From the NCBI RefSeq assembly GCF_023898315.1, contig NC_064615.1, positions 908,956,742 to 909,020,741 on the forward strand: DNA of 64,000 nt. The letters are read 5' to 3'. The stretch comes from Schistocerca nitens (lineage: Eukaryota; Arthropoda; Insecta; Orthoptera; Acrididae). Shown here one piece after another: positions 30,874 through 42,559 of the stretch. Made by a program: the position numbers and the translations under genes. Numbering within the stretch: the stretch's first letter is position 1; each line of letters opens with the position of its first letter. Under the pieces are notes generated by a model. That model did no database searches, was not told the origin of the DNA, and saw nothing but the letters and a program-made list of their open reading frames with translations.

Positions 30874-31990
30874 CGAGGGGAGTCCAATAAGTAATGCAGC
30901 ACATTTTATTTCTCAGCCAATTCCAGTTGCAAAAGTGCAGATATTTTTGTGGGACATGGTGGAATATTTCTATTTCTGTCCCTATAGTTTAATGAAAAGA
31001 TAGATGGCACCGATATCGTAGCCTTCTGTAACAGAGATTCAGGCCAAGCAGAGAGCTGTCATTGAGTTTGTTTTGGTGGTAGACCAGAGCATCGCAGATA
31101 TACATAGGCGCTTGAAGAATTCTACTGAAACCTGGCAGTGAACAAAAGCACGATAGTCGATGAATTAGACGGATCGTTATCAAATTCCTCGCTCCACAAC
31201 TGGACGTCTCTGTTGGCAGTGCTGACACACTCAAAGGTACGTACGCGCTGATTTCCTCACTGCCTACCAGCAGGCCATCTAAAAAGGAATTAAGGATCAT
31301 CTGTAGGGAATTTTTTGCGTGTTACGAGGCTGATGGTGACAAATTTTTGTCGAACATCGTCATAGGCAAGCAACATGGATTCATCACTTCAGCCGGAAAC
31401 AAAACTGCCATCCATTGAGAAGTATCACACCACGTATCCTCCGAAGAAAGTGTTCGAAGCCAAACCCTCAGCAGGTAGTTAAGGCGACACTCTCCAGGGA
31501 CTCCGAAGGAGTTATTCTTTTTTATGGCCTCCCTCATGGTTCAACGATCAACAATGAAATGTACTGTACCACCTTTAGAAAATTAAATAAACAATTTCAG
31601 TGTGTTTGTCGCCACAAAAATGCAAACGAACTACTTCTCCACGCCAACGCATGGCCTCACACAAGCCAGCGCACTAGAGGAGAGATCACAAACCTTCATT
31701 GGACAGTTCTTCCTCACTCACCATACAACTCGGATCTCGCACCTCCCGACTTCCAGCTGTTTGGCCCACTGAAGACTGTACTCTGTGGGAAGTAGTACGT
31801 GGATGAAGGCGAGATTGTTGATGCATTAAGGCGCTGGCTTCGACGTCGACCAGTAGAGTGATACCATGCGTGCCGACAGGCCCTCTTAGTAAGGTTGCGT
31901 AAGGTAGTCACATTGAACGGAGAATTTGTTTAAAACACAGGGTTTTCCAGCCAAAGGAGTCCAGAATAATACAGTGTATTGAAATCCTGA
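30874..31990 (+). mobile_element. Mariner-type DNA transposon, decayed
   Basis: The left end (cgaggggagtccaataagta) resembles the mariner end at 58.66 kb (cgaggggtgttctacaaata) and is preceded by TA. On the plus strand the transposase survives as pieces: ADGDKFLSNIVIGKQHGF near 31330; SEGVILFYGLPHGSTINNEM near 31500; the second catalytic block as LLLHANAWPHTSQRT near 31635 (usually HDNARPHT, so the aspartate is replaced by alanine); and PYNSDLAPPDFQLFGPLKTV near 31720, the third catalytic aspartate block. There are several frameshifts, and the right terminal repeat is not recognisable. Confidence 0.8.
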
Positions 31991-32267
31991 ATAAAACCAA
32001 CCTGCCTACCGAAAAAATGTGTTTCAATGCTTATTTAATGCCGGCGAAGTAAGTGCTAGCACACACGAGCGTATCTCGCGTTATTGCATGTTATGTGTTT
32101 GGTAAAAATGAAAGACAAGGTCATAAATACAATAAGATCAAGTGACTTATATTGTAGAAAGCATGTCGTTGAGGTACATATGGGACTAATTGCAACCAGC
32201 ACAATGTACATTCGAAAACGCAACAGATAACCTGATGAGAATAATCCTTACTAAACTCAAGATTATA
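31991..32267. other. Unassigned spacer
   Basis: Nothing identified. Confidence 0.3.
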
Positions 32268-32269
32268 GG

Positions 32270-32397
32270 TGGTTTCGATCCTGCATCGGGCATGGATGTG
32301 CGTGATGCCCTTAGGTTGGTTAGGTTTACGTAGTTCTAAGTTCTAGGGGGCTGATGACCTCAGAAGTTAAGTCACATAGTGCTCAGAGCTATTTTTT
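32270..32397 (+). mobile_element. SINE, 5' truncated
   Basis: Begins at the B box (ggtttcgatcc) and keeps the body (catggatgtgcgtgatgccc, ttaggttggttaggttta) and end (gctcagagctatttttt). The first 65 or so bases of the head are missing. Confidence 0.85.
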
Positions 32398-32699
32398 GAA
32401 AGATTTACCTGTAACAACATGGAGCAAAGAAAATACTGTCGTATATCGATCTATTCATGCAAAATCGTCTTTGGGGCATACAATACAAAAACGAAGTACA
32501 AAGTATTTATCATTGCCTATATTTTTAAGTAATTAGTAATGAAATAAACTGTTTGTATAAACGTCAGCAAATATCTTTTCGTATAGCTATTCGGTAGTGG
32601 CTTTCTGGGTTTTGAGTCTTTAACTTGGGAATCAATCATTCTATATAACTCCGGATCGGTTAGTCAGTTAGTGCGTTTTGTGTCACCATAACCAGTTTT
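32398..32699. other. Unassigned spacer
   Basis: Nothing identified. Confidence 0.3.
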
Positions 32700-33965
32700 A
32701 TTACAAGCTTAACAGGTCATGCATTCAAGTTGCTGACAAGAATAATATACAGAAGACTAGAAAACAAAACTGAGGATGTGTTACATGACGACCAGTTGGG
32801 CTTAGGAAAGGTAAACGGACAAGAGAGGCAGTTCTCACGTTGCGGCTGATATTCGAAGCGAGACCAAAGAGCAATTGAGACACGTCCATAGGATTTGCCG
32901 ACATGGAAAAAGGATTCGACGATGTAAAATTGTGCAAGATGCTCGAAATCCTGGGAAAAATAGAGGTACGTTATAGAATACGTAGATGTGTAATGTCGAA
33001 AATGCATAAGAGGCAAGAAGGAGAAAAGAGTGGAAGACCAAGAACAAAGCGCACAAATCAGAAAGGGTATAAGACAGGGATGTAATTTCAGCTCCCACCG
33101 TTCAATCTATACAATGCAGAAGCAATGACGGAAATAAAAGGAAGGTTCAAGAGTGAAAGTCAAGTTGGAGGTGAAAGGCTATCAATGGTAAGATTCGCTG
33201 ATGACATTGCTATCCTCAATGAAAATGAAGTATTACAGGATGTGCTAAATTGAATGAACAGTGTAATGAGTAAAGAATATGGATTGAGAGCAGATCGAAG
33301 AAAGATGAAAGTAATGAGAATTACCAGAAATAAGAACAGCGAGTAACTTGAAATCAGGATTGTTGATGACGAAGTGCATCAATTTAAGGAATCCTACTAG
33401 TTAGGCAACGAATTAACCCATGACAGATGGAGCAAGAAGGACATGAAAAGCAGATTAGCACTGCAAAAATAGCATTCCTGGACAAGAGAAGTCTACTAGT
33501 ATAAAACATAAACCTTAATTTGAGGAAGAATTTTTTGACAGTTTACGTTTGGAAAGCTGCATTGTAAAGTATGAAACATGGACTGTGGGAAAACCTGAAA
33601 AGAAGAGAGCCGAAGCATTTGAGATGTGGTACTACGGAAGAATGTTGAAAATTAGGTGGACTGGTAAGGAATGTGGAGGTTCTCCACAGAATCAGTAAGG
33701 AAAGAAGTACATGGAAAACACTGACAAGAGGAAGGGACAGGACGGCAGGACGTCCGTTAAGACATCACTGAATAATAGCCATGGTGCTAGAGGTAGCTGT
33801 AGAGTGTAAAACTGTAGAGGAAGACAGAGACTGGAATATATCAAGCAAATAATTGAGGACGTAGTTGCAAGTGCTACTCCGAGACGTAGAGGTTGGCACG
33901 GGAGGGGAATTCGTGGCGGACTCCAACAAACCAGTCAGAAGACTCACGACTTAATTAAAAAAAGA
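32700..33965 (+). mobile_element. LINE (type B), 5' truncated, decayed
   Basis: Begins inside the RT with HAFKLLTRIIYRRLENKTED near 32715 and a DDQLGL block. GIRQGCNF near 33065 matches the GVRQGCNLSP motif. The catalytic box is kept as RFADD (ttcgctgatgac at 33194-33205), though the following residues are shifted. The C-terminal parts are KIAFLDKRSLLV near 33480, NLNLRKNFLTVYVWKAAL near 33510-33565 and LHRISKERSTWKTLTRGRDR near 33680-33740. It ends near an A/G-rich tail at 33955-33985. At least ten breaks in frame. Confidence 0.82.
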
Positions 33966-34059
33966 AAAAGAAGAAAGAAAGTGAGGGAGGGGGGCTAGGA
34001 ATGCGGTCGTAGCGCGTCAATATTATGCTGAACGTTACTCAGGGAGACAGTTATCAGGC

Positions 34060-34990
34060 ACAGCAAGTTTCTGTGACTCTGCCAACGCTTCGACAGATAG
34101 GCTCATTTGAAAATACTATTGCAGGTGCTGGGAGACCACACGATGTCGAACTCCCGGACTCGAACAACGGGTTCTTTGTACTGGGAACGAAACTTCATCA
34201 GCTATCGCAAGGAGAATTACGGGAGGCAGTGGTGTTCCTCATCACATGAAGGTTTTGCATGAAAATGCTATGTACCTGTATCACTTTCAACGGGTGCGAG
34301 AACTGTGCGAGGTAGACTTTCAGCCAAGAATAACTTTCTGCTTTCTGTCAATGAACTGTGTTGTGTTTCTGCAGGTCTTAACATGCATCGTTTCAGTGTG
34401 AAGTTTCCTTTTTCAGGTAATAGGAGCTTCAAGTACCACAATAATCACCTCTGGGCTTATGAAAACGCCCATGAAGTGCTAGAAGGCAGAGATCGGCTTC
34501 AACATGTTGTGTTTGATCACTCATGATCATCTTATTGGCCCATACTTCCTTCCGTAACCTCTTACTGGACAAACGTACCTACAGTTCCTCAGCCATGAGT
34601 TGCTTCATTAACTCGATTATGTGCCTTTAGTGGTCATCCAACGAACGTAGATTATGGACGATGGTGCTCCACCCCACTTTGCAAGGATAGGTCGCCAGTA
34701 TCTCGGTAACCGAACAGGTTGATTGATCGAGTGGGATCCATATTACGGTCTCCCCCATCTCCAAATTTTAATGGGGTTGATGTTCATATATTCAGTTCCC
34801 GAGTCCAGTGTCGATGTTCTCAGGGAGCGTATCCGAAATTGATTTCACCAAATACCGAGGACAGTTCACCACAACGTTCTGAAAGGTACAGAGAGCAGGC
34901 TCAGGAGATGCATGAATGGAGGAGATGGCTACATCGAGTAACTTTTATGGTGCCGCTATTGAATCGGAAGAAACAACCTTATAATATGCT
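34060..34990 (+). mobile_element. IS630/Tc1-mariner-like DDE transposase fossil
   Basis: A transposase related to the group whose members read LYPYHxQRVQ ... FTDEA ... MxDGAPPHF. Here the plus strand has TCITFNGCENCA- or YLYHFQRVRELCEVDFQPRI-like sequence near 34270-34325, then SFKYHNNHLWAYENAHEVLE near 34430, IGPYFLP near 34535 and MDDGAPPHFARIGRQYLGNR near 34660-34715, which holds the second catalytic aspartate. A C-terminal DVLRERI ... RSERLR-like region ends with MHEWRRWL near 34915. The first catalytic block is not readable. Multiple frameshifts. I did not find terminal repeats. Confidence 0.6.
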
Positions 34991-35354
34991 TTTGTTGTCC
35001 GACTGTCTGTTTGGACTACCGTTAAAAGCCCTTTTTCTTAGGAACGGTTAGACGTACCAAGTTGAAAGTTATGCAGACAATAAGGTCTAAGGGCTCTTGG
35101 CGGTGTAATAATTGTAAGCTTCTGAGTCAACGCAGTCATGAGATGCGGCTATTTATCTCACATATTTTCATACTCGAAAACACATGTACATATATTCTTT
35201 ACATTTATATGTTTCGTCTTTTCTATAGGACATGTCTGACAGAGCAGACAGCACACATACATATACAGGACTCCATGACAGCAAATAGGTGAATGGTCAG
35301 TGGACACCACTAATGTCAGAGAAGTTGCTGTTTTGGGTCGGACGAGAAGCGTGT

Positions 35355-35500
35355 CCAGATGACCGAAGCAGTTGAGGCAACCGCTAGGGTTAAGTGGCAG
35401 ATCTGGGTTCGAGTTCCGTTCCGGCACACATTTTTAACTTTCACCATCGAATTATTTCGATGTCCGACGGCTGGCATCGGTCATGTCCGGAAGAACAGAC
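35355..35500 (+). repeat. tRNA-like SINE, second family
   Basis: Plus strand: gtccagatgaccgaagcagt, ggcaaccgctagggttaagt, tctgggttcgagttccgttc, cggcacacatttttaacttt. A and B boxes and the cggcacaxaTTTT junction match the copy at 29.85 kb. Confidence 0.6.
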
Positions 35501-35602
35501 ACAACGCGAAATCTGCAGCTGCGATACATATTATGTAATTCGAAGGTGCTTAGATATCAAGAATACAAACATAAAAGTTTTCTGACATATGTGTTAATAC
35601 AC

Positions 35603-35605
35603 CGA

Positions 35606-35665
<60 letters not shown>
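35603..35665. repeat. (CG)n-(TG)n dinucleotide tract
   Basis: About 8 GC units followed by more than 20 TG units. Alternating purine-pyrimidine DNA of this kind can take the Z form. A SINE begins 10 bp further on. Confidence 0.92.
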
Positions 35666-35668
<3 letters not shown>

Positions 35669-35673
35669 ATTGT

Positions 35674-35875
35674 TCAAAAATGGTTCAAATGGCTCTGAGC
35701 ACTATGGGACTTAACGTCTGAGGTCATCAGTCCCTAGAACTTAGAACTACTTAAACCTAACTAACCTAAGGACATCACACACATCCATGCCCGAGGCAGG
35801 ATTCGAACCTGCGACCGTAGCAGTCACGCGGCTCCGGACTGAAGTGCCTAGAACCGCACGGCCACCGCGGCCGGC
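35674..35875 (-). mobile_element. SINE, tRNA-Ser-like head, inverted
   Basis: Starts with the 3' end (atggttcaaatggctctgag) and finishes with the B box (aggattcgaacctgcgaccg) and the head end ccgcggccggc. The target duplication is unclear, perhaps because the left flank is a microsatellite. Confidence 0.9.
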
Positions 35876-36718
35876 TACGTTACTGGTGGCTCTTTGCTTG
35901 GTCCGTCAGCCTGAGAGTCCACGTACCCTCTCCGGTGGAGACCTGCCCCGTGCAGACAGTGCGTCGTTAAGATAACGGCAGGCCGCTCGGTGCGTGCCCT
36001 GTAATCTTGAGCTACGGCGCCGGCCTGTGGCCACCTCGCCCACGTCCTCGCTCTCGTCCTCCACTGCACAGCCTTTTATTTCCTCTCCTCCCTCACTCCA
36101 GTCGCAACGCACACTGGCGCCAGATCCGCGATAGTCGCAGCCACTTCTCGCTACGGCTCGTCCTCGCCACCGCGGGTATAATTTTTCTGTTATCGCTGTT
36201 TTAGGGGCTCCCATTACAGCTGCAGCACTCGACGAAATATCTCTTTACACTTTCCCATTCCTGGGCTAACGCCGCGTCAGCTGTTCCCCCCTAAAATGGA
36301 CGAGAGGTGTTGCATTGTTTTATGACGAAATGACGATCGTGTTTAATACCTCAGAAACTTGTCTCGCGGACTCCCAAATGACACAATAACCGTGGAGTAC
36401 AGTCACAGAGGCTTTAGTGTTCAGCGGCTTTATCTTTTGTTTACTCTGAGTGGAGTTCACGGACGCCGGTAACTGTCTGGAGATAACTGTGAAGAGAGAG
36501 AACTGCACTGTTGCAGTCAATTTTTCTTTTGTCTTTTTATTAAAACGGTCTGGGGTCAGGAGTCCAGATGATATTGCAATATCTTTGCAACTGTTCACTA
36601 CACCGCCCTTGGAAACATCCATTTGTGTCAGAAAGCGCTAGAGTGGATCCTCATCTGTCCGAAATAACTGGGGACGGGAGATTTATGGATAACGAACTTT
36701 CCGGATAATCGATCATTT
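35876..36718. other. Unassigned stretch, GC-rich at 35.9-36.3 kb
   Basis: The GC-rich part has overlapping frames on both strands (35906-36214 minus, 102 codons) without recognised motifs. It could be a piece of an LTR or promoter; I cannot tell. Confidence 0.3.
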
Positions 36719-36731
36719 ACAAAATACATTG

Positions 36732-36923
36732 CCGGCCGTTCTGGCCGAATGGTTCTAGGCACTTCAGGCCGGAACCGCGCTGCTGCTACGGTTCGAGTCC
36801 TGCCTCGGGCATGGATGTGTGTTATGTCCTTGGGTTAGTTAGGTTTAAGTAGTTCTAAGTCTACGGGACTGATGACCTCAGATATTAAGTCCCATAGTGT
36901 TCAGAGCCATTCGAACCATTTGA
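36732..36923 (+). mobile_element. SINE, tRNA-Ser-like head
   Basis: Head gccggccgttctggccgaat, B box ggttcgagtcc and the usual body and end. A 13 bp duplication acaaaatacattg flanks it at 36719-36731 and 36924-36936. Confidence 0.92.
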
Positions 36924-37221
36924 ACAAAATACATTGCGAGCACGGAAACAACATTGTGGGAGTTACGAAAAATCATGTTTGAGGCGTGAAAAATACAGTG
37001 CTAAGCACAATGAGTGAATACGACAGCTTTTTTTTTTCAAAAGAAGGTGTCCAATCGGTCGCAAAACGAAAACCACAGCGAAAATCAGAGATTTCACTTA
37101 CAACATTGTAAGACGTGTATATTTCTATTGTCTATTGTCAAACCACAATTTATGAAAGATGTTTATATTTTATTAATAGGATTAAGTAGGAATAATTAAT
37201 ATTTGTCATGCTGGAAATAAT

Positions 37222-37726
37222 TGTGGTAGCAGGGAATGTCTGCACCAAAGTATTGTTGGCTGAAGAGACCGCACATTGATATAATTTTAAAAAGGGCGGG
37301 AGGGACCGCGTATGGATACATTTTAAGAAAAGAGCGGGAAAGACCGCGCATTGATACATTTTGTAATGGTAGCAGTGACTGTCTGCACCAGAAAGCATTG
37401 TTGGCGGTAGAGACCGCATTTTAGCGTTCGTAGGAAGTCAGTAGCAAGCGAGATGTGAAGCGAGTCGGTAGTAGGTCTGAAGCGAGAGGTTGAGAGGAGC
37501 GGTGTGCCTGCCAGCCATCAGTTATGATTTACAAGAGATTGTAAACGGATGTACAGAGACATCAGCTAACTATTATCAAAAGAAGAACTAATATTATTGC
37601 ATTATTTTTTTTGAGAAACTCAAGACTACTGAAGGTATGTTTGCGCAATGCTAGTTGTAAGATTAAGTTCCATACACTGCAATGCATTTTGTAACATTTC
37701 TAAGCTTTCACTGACGCGCTGGTCCA
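37222..37726 (+). repeat. Dispersed repeat with internal duplications (possibly LTR-derived)
   Basis: Two related blocks (gtagcagggaatgtctgcac at 37225 and gtagcagtgactgtctgcac at about 37368) are about 142 bp apart, each followed by gttggcggtagagaccgc-like sequence. Between them lie three tandem units of about 38 bp, each starting with gaccgcxxattgataxattt and ending gcggga. The downstream part (gtaggaagtcagtagcaagc, gcctgccagccatcagttat) I recall as a common locust repeat. It may be an old LTR, but I cannot define both ends. Confidence 0.5.
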
Positions 37727-38075
37727 TTAGGTAAAAGAATGAAGTAAAATTTCGAGGCAAAATACAAAAAAGCAAGTAAAATGAAGTAAAATAAACTTTG
37801 CGTTACATCTTTCAAGTGAAAGATTTGAATAATGACTTGGAACATTATCAATCAGTAACAAAATATTTCCAAAATTCTCATTTGTATGCTGATCCTTTTT
37901 GTCTTCAAGGGTAAATACAGTGTCGTACTGTTCTATAACAAGTTCGTCTCTACCCATGAATTCTTTTAGTTCCTGTGGTTGACCGGCACTTCTATATATT
38001 CCCTTAAAGCATGTTGTTGTTTTCCCAGCTGCATATAGCTCAAATGAGCTTGATTCACTAGCACCTGTCTTCAAC
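37727..38075 (-). mobile_element. Possible Tigger/pogo-like (DDE_1) transposase fragment
   Basis: The minus strand, open for 115 codons, contains ENFGNILLLIDNVPSHYSNL, resembling the ILLLIDNAPxH block around the second catalytic aspartate of pogo/Tigger/jerky-type transposases. The preceding SSFELYAAGKTTTCFKGIY could be upstream sequence of the same fold but is weak. The following PPNTT motif expected in the family is not seen. Alternative: chance similarity. Confidence 0.45.
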
Positions 38076-38593
38076 AGGTTTATATTTTATATAGGTAGGG
38101 ACGAAAAAACCACCAAATTAGTCGGCAGTAATGCATTTGGTTAACTGATGTTTCGGTGGAGTGTTGTTCGGAGAACAGATTTTGTACTATAAATGTTTGT
38201 ATTCTGACGGTCAGGACAGTAACTGACATAGTCTAAAGTATAGTTTTAAAATGATTTTTATAGTGTCGTGTCATAGTGACATTATAATCAACAAAGTCAA
38301 TTTGATGTTAGGAACAATTGGTCAAAACTTGAGAAAAAAAAACGCAAGACAGAGTAAGGGGATTTGTGGAATAAACGGTTCTCCAGGCGTATTTCACGAG
38401 ATTACAGACCGTGCATTTATACGAGGTCTTGTTAAAAATAACCTAACAGAGATGACGTCTGCTTGTTTTGGCCCGCAAGAACTCTGTTTGCTTCCGAATT
38501 CTGTGGACGTGAAGAATGTGATTCCATCTAGTCACTAAAGTAAATATAGCACAATTCTGTTACTGATCCCGTAAATATAGTAGGATTAAACTA
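38076..38593. other. Unassigned spacer
   Basis: A 95-codon plus-strand frame (38251-38538) has no recognised motif. Confidence 0.3.
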
Positions 38594-38595
38594 TA

Positions 38596-39900
38596 CGAGG
38601 TGTGACAATAAAGTAATGAGACTCATATGAAAAAAAAATGTTCTTATCGTTTTACTCAAGTTCAGTGTTGTCTCCTTCAAAGTAGTTCCCTTCTGATGGC
38701 TCACACTATTCCCACCGCTTCCGCCGTTTATGGTAACGTTTCTGGAACTCATCTTGTGTAATATCCTCCAAGACTCTCGTCACAACTTTTTGGACATTTG
38801 TGTTGTTTGAAAATGGTGTCCCTTGACCGCCGTTTTGACTCTTGGAAATAGAAAAGAGTCGCAAAGAACGATATCTGGTGAATAAGGTGGCTGTGGTAGT
38901 AATGAAGTTTGTTTTGAGGTTAAAAATTTCTGACCTGACAGCAGTATGGGATGCCGCATTATCGTGCTGCAGAATCCAATTATCAGGAATGTTGGCACGG
39001 ACACGAAGAACTCTTTTACGAAGTCTTTCTAAAATTTCTTTGTAGTAATATTGGTTAACTTTGTCCAGGAGGCAGCCATTCTTTTTGAACAAGTCCCTTG
39101 GAATCAAAGAAGCACACAAGCATACATTTCACTTTTGACTTTGACATGAGAGCTTTTTTTGGTCTGGGTGATCCCTGGGAGCACCATTGCGAACTTTCAC
39201 GTTTTTTCTCTGGATAATACTGAAAAAACCAACTTTCATCACCAGTGATAACAAGGCTCAACAATTCTGGATTGATTTCCGTTTGCTCTAACAGATCGGA
39301 TGTCACATTTTTCCGTGTTTACGCTGTTGTGGTGTGAGATTTTTGGGAACCATTTTTACACAATCTTTCTCATACCAAGACCTTCAGTTATTATTAGACG
39401 AACCGTTTCTCGATTGATGTTCAGTTCTTCTGCAATCATTTTCACGGGTAATCTTCGATCAGATCGTACAAATTCACGCACCCTGGCCAAGTTGACATCA
39501 GTCCGTGATGTTGATGGTCGTCCACTGCGGTCTTCATTTTCAACATTCGTTCTGCCTTCACTAAACATTTTATGCCAACGAATAACTTGAGCTCTTAACA
39601 AAACCTCCTCGCCCAAAGCCTTCTGAAGCTTACTGTCGTCGTGTTTTCACCCAGTTTAAGGCAAAAAGAAATGGCATACCGTTGCGCAATATTATGCGGT
39701 TTCACTTCCGTGACGAGAGAAACAAACACGTGTTAACTTATTACAGTACAACTCAAGACTGAGAAGTTGCATCGACGTGCCGCTTTGACTCGAAGCAGCT
39801 TATAGACGAAGATCAAAGATATTGTGCGTACGCAAGCCTGCAGGGTTGCCACATCTTGCAACAAAAAAAATCAGTCTCATTACTTTATTGTCGTACCTCA
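38596..39900 (-). mobile_element. Mariner-type DNA transposon with both terminal inverted repeats
   Basis: The left end (cgaggtgtgacaataaagta, then atgagact) and right end (agtctcattactttattgtc, then gtacctca) are inverted copies of 28 bp with about three differences. TA flanks both sides (38594-38595 and 39901-39902). The length of 1305 bp is normal for a full mariner. It is the best preserved mariner in the window. Confidence 0.93.
38706..39640 (-). pseudogene. Mariner transposase (DD34D type), frameshifted
   Basis: The enzyme that moves mariner elements, in three overlapping frames on the minus strand. The N-terminal DNA-binding part reads EGRTNVENEDRSGRPSTSRT and RMIAEEL-like VKMIAEELNINRETVRLIIT (39616-39356). 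The middle (39306-39055) has VITGDESWFFQYYPEKKRES with the first catalytic aspartate and SPRPKKALMSKSKVK. The last part (39119-38706) carries NWILQHDNAASHTAVRSEIF with the second aspartate; the third (PYSPDIVLCDSFLFPRVK) is in a different frame. Two to three frameshifts and a missing clean start make it inactive. Confidence 0.9.
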
Positions 39901-39902
39901 TA

Positions 39903-42559
39903 TATCTTTTCACTTATCCCTGTAATCATCAAGAACGAAGCCATTATGCGTGAAAGTATGGTAACATGAGTAAGTACGATGTAAACATACCCTGCATGGC
40001 TTGACAGCTGTTGCATTCAGTTTACCCTCGTTGCGAAGCTTAGACAAATAGCGAGCAAACAAACAACTTTAATTCTGTTGGTCGCTGCCCGGAAACTAAT
40101 GTCGGACGCCGTGATTTACTACATCAAACATTAAAATATGCCAGCTCACTTTGAAAGTAACACTGCACGCGCGTTTGTAACAGTTTCCTCCAAAAGGTAT
40201 TACACTATATGCAACTGCAGCAGCATTAATTTAAAAGAAAGAAATAGTTCAAGTAAAATACTTATAGCTAATGGTGGTTCAGAAAAGCTAAACTGAAAGT
40301 TAATAGTCCACTACTGGCAGTATTATTTATGTAACAAAAGTTAAGAAAAGAAAAATAAAGAAAACAGTTTTACAATGAAACAAACGATTACCGTATGAAC
40401 TGCTGAATCCTATTAGTCTTTAACTAGCGAAAGCGCACAGCTTGTTGGAGAGACCTGGCGGCGTTTTGTGATGACAGCGGCTGCTTGCGATGTTGCAGAT
40501 AAAGTTATTACAGCAACTGCGATTGTCGTATTTCCACGGCGAAGTATGCAGATGCGGTTTCTTCTCGGTCATGTTGCAAAGTCACCTGCAGTGTCATTTA
40601 GCAGACCAGTAGCTGAATACACGTCATTGTTGATGATAATCTACAGTTTTAGCATGTACACGTAAATTACTCGTTATGCACACCTAGTTCGCATTGCAGT
40701 ACTTTATATACTGTTCGTGATAATTTCCGACCGCGATATAACTGTTTATCAAATTTTCATACGACTACCGCAATAGCAATAAAGCCATTCTTGCACGTGA
40801 CCCACAAGTGTAATTAAGTTCATTGCGACAGTTAAGGCTTCGAATACTCGGCTGTTCATTAAGAAGACAAGTATGTTACACAGATCTACGGAGCCTTAGA
40901 TCTCGCGATGCAGTTGCATTGAGAAACAGTTTCACTTTCACAGTAACATTATGTCTACTCGAGAAAGCATTGTCAGCACCTGTGGAGACAGTCCATTTAG
41001 TAATACTCAAACCGTACGATCTTTCTCTTCATAACAACCACTTCAAATTTCATTACGCACTGCGACGGTAATCCAATTGTCAGTCGTTAAGTTCCACGAT
41101 TCATTGTCTCGGCAAGTTTTTGCATCTGAAATCAACATCTTGCGTCTCGCCATTTTGTCACACACTCACTGACTCTCCCTCACTGTACATCGCTGCTTAG
41201 CTGTCACTTTCGATATCGCCCTCTGTGCTTTCGTGTCTACGATTTCCACAGCAGATATTCATATCACAGTTGCTATTACAAATACAGACAAAATAAACAA
41301 AAAAATTAAAGTCTTTCAATGTTCAAGTAAAACATAATTATCCATTAGAGAAATAAAATAAATTGAAGTTACGTTTTAAGATTAGTGCCAAGCACATCTA
41401 TGCTGCACCATCAAAGATGTAAATACTTAGTGTAAGAAAGTGAAAGAAATGACAAAAAAATAAAAGAAAAATACCTAGCATAAATGCCTATATGTACACA
41501 GATTCTGTAAAACAATGAATGTTCTTTTATTTGCATATCATACACTCAAGATAATAACGAGTGCTCCCTACGAAACAAAGAATTGATAGGCAGGAACAAG
41601 TAATAAAATTTATCAGAAAAGTGAGAGGCTGTACGCGAACGGAAAGAATAAGATGTTCAGCAATTTAAGAGAAACAAATACAGCCAAAATGATCCAACGG
41701 GCCAAAAGGATAAATGGTGAAAGATATACATATTCTCTGAACGTTTTGATGTCCACCCTTTGTAATGAATGTGTTAGTGGCCTAACGCACTGAGCTGCGA
41801 AAAATGTTCACAATATTCCGAAAAGTCAGTCATACAAAGTGTTCTAGTAGTCGTTCTGGTTATTATAATTATACGCGAGGAAACCTGACTTGCATGTCCT
41901 ACAGTGCTCCCTGATAGCGATATCCTAAGGTATGTTACAGTTTCTACCTCGTTCTGCATGTTTCTCATTCAGTACTTTATGCGTCATCCAACTCTTCTTT
42001 GTATCATTACTCTAACCAAATTACTCTCTCACGGCGGACATATTTTTTATATGTGACTTCCACAGACTTTTAAGTATTTCAGCTGTCGTGTAAAGTTGCA
42101 ACCTATCCTCCAAAATGGCAAAATTATGATGTGTACAGTTTTTAAAACAAAAATTATTGCCTTTTTTGTATAAGGTGTGTTAGAGGTATGAGTGCAGATA
42201 TTTCTATTGATGGCTGACAACAATGTACTGAACAAAACTACATTTGTATGTAAATAATTTTCAGACTAATAATTAAACTATTCCGACTAATATGTTTTTA
42301 GGTTAGTTATTAAACTATGTTATGTGCTTGTAGGGGGATTGTTAGACGCAGAGAGAAGCAACTAACACACTGAAAGGGGTACATGTTATGATACCATTTA
42401 CAACAATATCTGTATCTATACGCTACACCCTGTACATTATATAACCTTATAAAATATATAACACTTGGGTGATTTTATCTGATGCCAGCACCCATTCTCT
42501 TGGGGATAGAAACAATAAAAAATAAGTTTATGTTGAGGAATTAATTCCCTTTTGTCACG
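39903..42559. other. Long unassigned AT-rich stretch
   Basis: No frame longer than about 80 codons, no tRNA-like box and no repeat end that I recognise over 2.6 kb. It may be unique intergenic DNA. Confidence 0.35.

Noticed and set aside
35906-36214. 102-codon minus-strand frame
   Set aside because: No motif and it overlaps an equally open opposite frame; high GC explains both.
38251-38538. 95-codon open frame upstream of the mariner
   Set aside because: No recognised motif and no supporting context.
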